Assembly: GCA_017380995.1 (NCBI GenBank)
Contig: JAFOCY010000230.1
Coordinates: forward strand, 1 to 6,611
Reading direction: 5' to 3'
DNA: 6,611 bases
DNA from: Oscillibacter sp.
GTDB taxonomy: Bacteria; Bacillota; Clostridia; Oscillospirales; Oscillospiraceae
Shown: one piece after another, positions 6,411 to 6,611 of the stretch
Numbering within the stretch: position 1 is the first letter of the stretch
Layout of the letters: each line of letters starts with the position of its first letter
Notes under the pieces: generated by a model
Told to the model about the DNA's origin: nothing
Databases searched by the model: none
Seen by the model: only the letters and a program-made list of their open reading frames with translations
Program-made: the position numbers and the translations under genes

Positions 6411-6439
6411 ATTATACGCAATGGTCTTTGTCCTGTCAA
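6411..6439 (-). promoter_or_regulatory. Perfect-consensus sigma-A/sigma-70 promoter of the efflux operon
   Basis: On the minus strand TTGACA (6439-6434), a 17-base spacer and TATAAT (6416-6411) match consensus at all 12 hexamer positions with ideal spacing. The expected start is near 6404, giving a leader of about 48 bases before the TetR gene. A promoter this strong normally needs a repressor, which fits the adjoining operators. Confidence 0.93.
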
Positions 6440-6473
6440 TTCCCTGCTGCTGCAAGAAGCGTTAAATATTTGT

Positions 6474-6508
6474 AAATAAAAAATGAGACAGAGAAATCTC
6501 TGTCTCAT
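6474..6508 (-). terminator. Intrinsic terminator of the upstream gene
   Basis: On the minus strand ATGAGACAGAG (6508-6498), loop ATTT and CTCTGTCTCAT (6493-6483) make a perfect 11-bp stem. It runs into TTTTTT (6483-6478), then ATTT. It begins four bases after the upstream stop codon and insulates the efflux operon from that gene. There is no T run on the plus side, so it works in one direction. Confidence 0.88.
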
Positions 6509-6512
6509 GGCA

Positions 6513-6611
6513 TCAGATGCCGTATTCTTTGCGGAATTCCGCCAGCTCCGCCGCGTCGGCGTCATCCAGGGCATGGAGGCCGCTGCGGCTTTCCATGTGG
6601 TGGGTCAGCTC
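6513..6611 (-). CDS. C-terminal end of an unrecognised protein (cut by window edge)
   Basis: An open frame enters from the window edge and ends at TGA (6515-6513). Only 32 residues are visible: ELTHHMESRS, GLHALDDADA, AELAEFRKEY and GI. The segment is charged, without a membrane stretch, and looks like a soluble cytoplasmic C-terminus. The directly following terminator supports that this is a real gene end. I do not recognise the family. The terminator between it and the operon gives no reason to link it to efflux. Confidence 0.72.
   Translation of the reverse strand, partial: ELTHHMESRSGLHALDDADAAELAEFRKEYGI

Noticed and set aside
6387..6415. Possible plus-strand promoter TTGTCA-N17-GATTAT
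   Set aside because: It arises from operator palindromes and the reversed -10 box, and nothing on the plus strand is there to be expressed.
1..6611. CRISPR arrays, tRNA or rRNA genes, insertion sequences, attachment sites
   Set aside because: No regularly spaced repeats, tRNA-like cloverleaf, transposase or terminal inverted repeats were seen by eye; intergenic space is short and accounted for.

Overview
The window looks like part of the chromosome of a GC-rich, low-complexity-poor Firmicute, most plausibly a monoderm gut clostridium of the Oscillospiraceae type. This is inference, not an identification. The grounds are strong AAAGGAGG-type ribosome binding sites on almost every gene, a textbook sigma-A promoter, short intrinsic terminators, Firmicute-style RND motifs, and a TolC-like protein that appears to lack the outer-membrane beta-barrel. 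All genes lie on the minus strand, so the window reads from right to left.

Layout in transcription order: (1) The last 32 codons of an unrecognised gene (6513-6611), followed at once by an intrinsic terminator (6474-6508). (2) A 107-base control region (6366-6472) with a perfect TTGACA-N17-TATAAT promoter. Just downstream of its -10 box lie two tandem inverted repeats of the form TGACA-N3-TGTCA, which are probable operators. (3) A four-gene operon: a TetR-family repressor (5748-6356), a secreted TolC-like alpha-helical duct protein (4452-5735), a lipoprotein membrane-fusion/adaptor protein (3280-4440) and an RND efflux transporter of 1027 residues (200-3283). Gaps between these genes are 12 bases, 11 bases and a 4-base ATGA overlap, so they are almost certainly co-transcribed and translationally coupled. 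The operon ends in a strong GC-rich terminator (166-195). (4) The first 34 codons of a carbamate kinase gene (arcC, 1-102), preceded by a hairpin that partly covers its ribosome binding site.

The three structural genes form a complete tripartite efflux set. The RND protein would be the proton-driven pump, the lipoprotein adaptor would dock on it, and the TolC-like protein would meet the adaptor tip to tip. Both partners carry recognisable versions of the docking motifs: L and S of the adaptor RLS motif, and a G-x-I-S tip in both TolC repeats. The TetR protein most likely represses the whole operon, itself included, and is released by a pump substrate that cannot be guessed from the sequence.

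The most interesting point is the TolC-like protein. It keeps the two-repeat coiled-coil body and the docking tips, but at least the second repeat has no room for the beta-hairpin that normally builds the outer-membrane barrel. That suggests a tripartite pump adapted to a cell without an outer membrane, possibly a helical duct into or through the cell wall.
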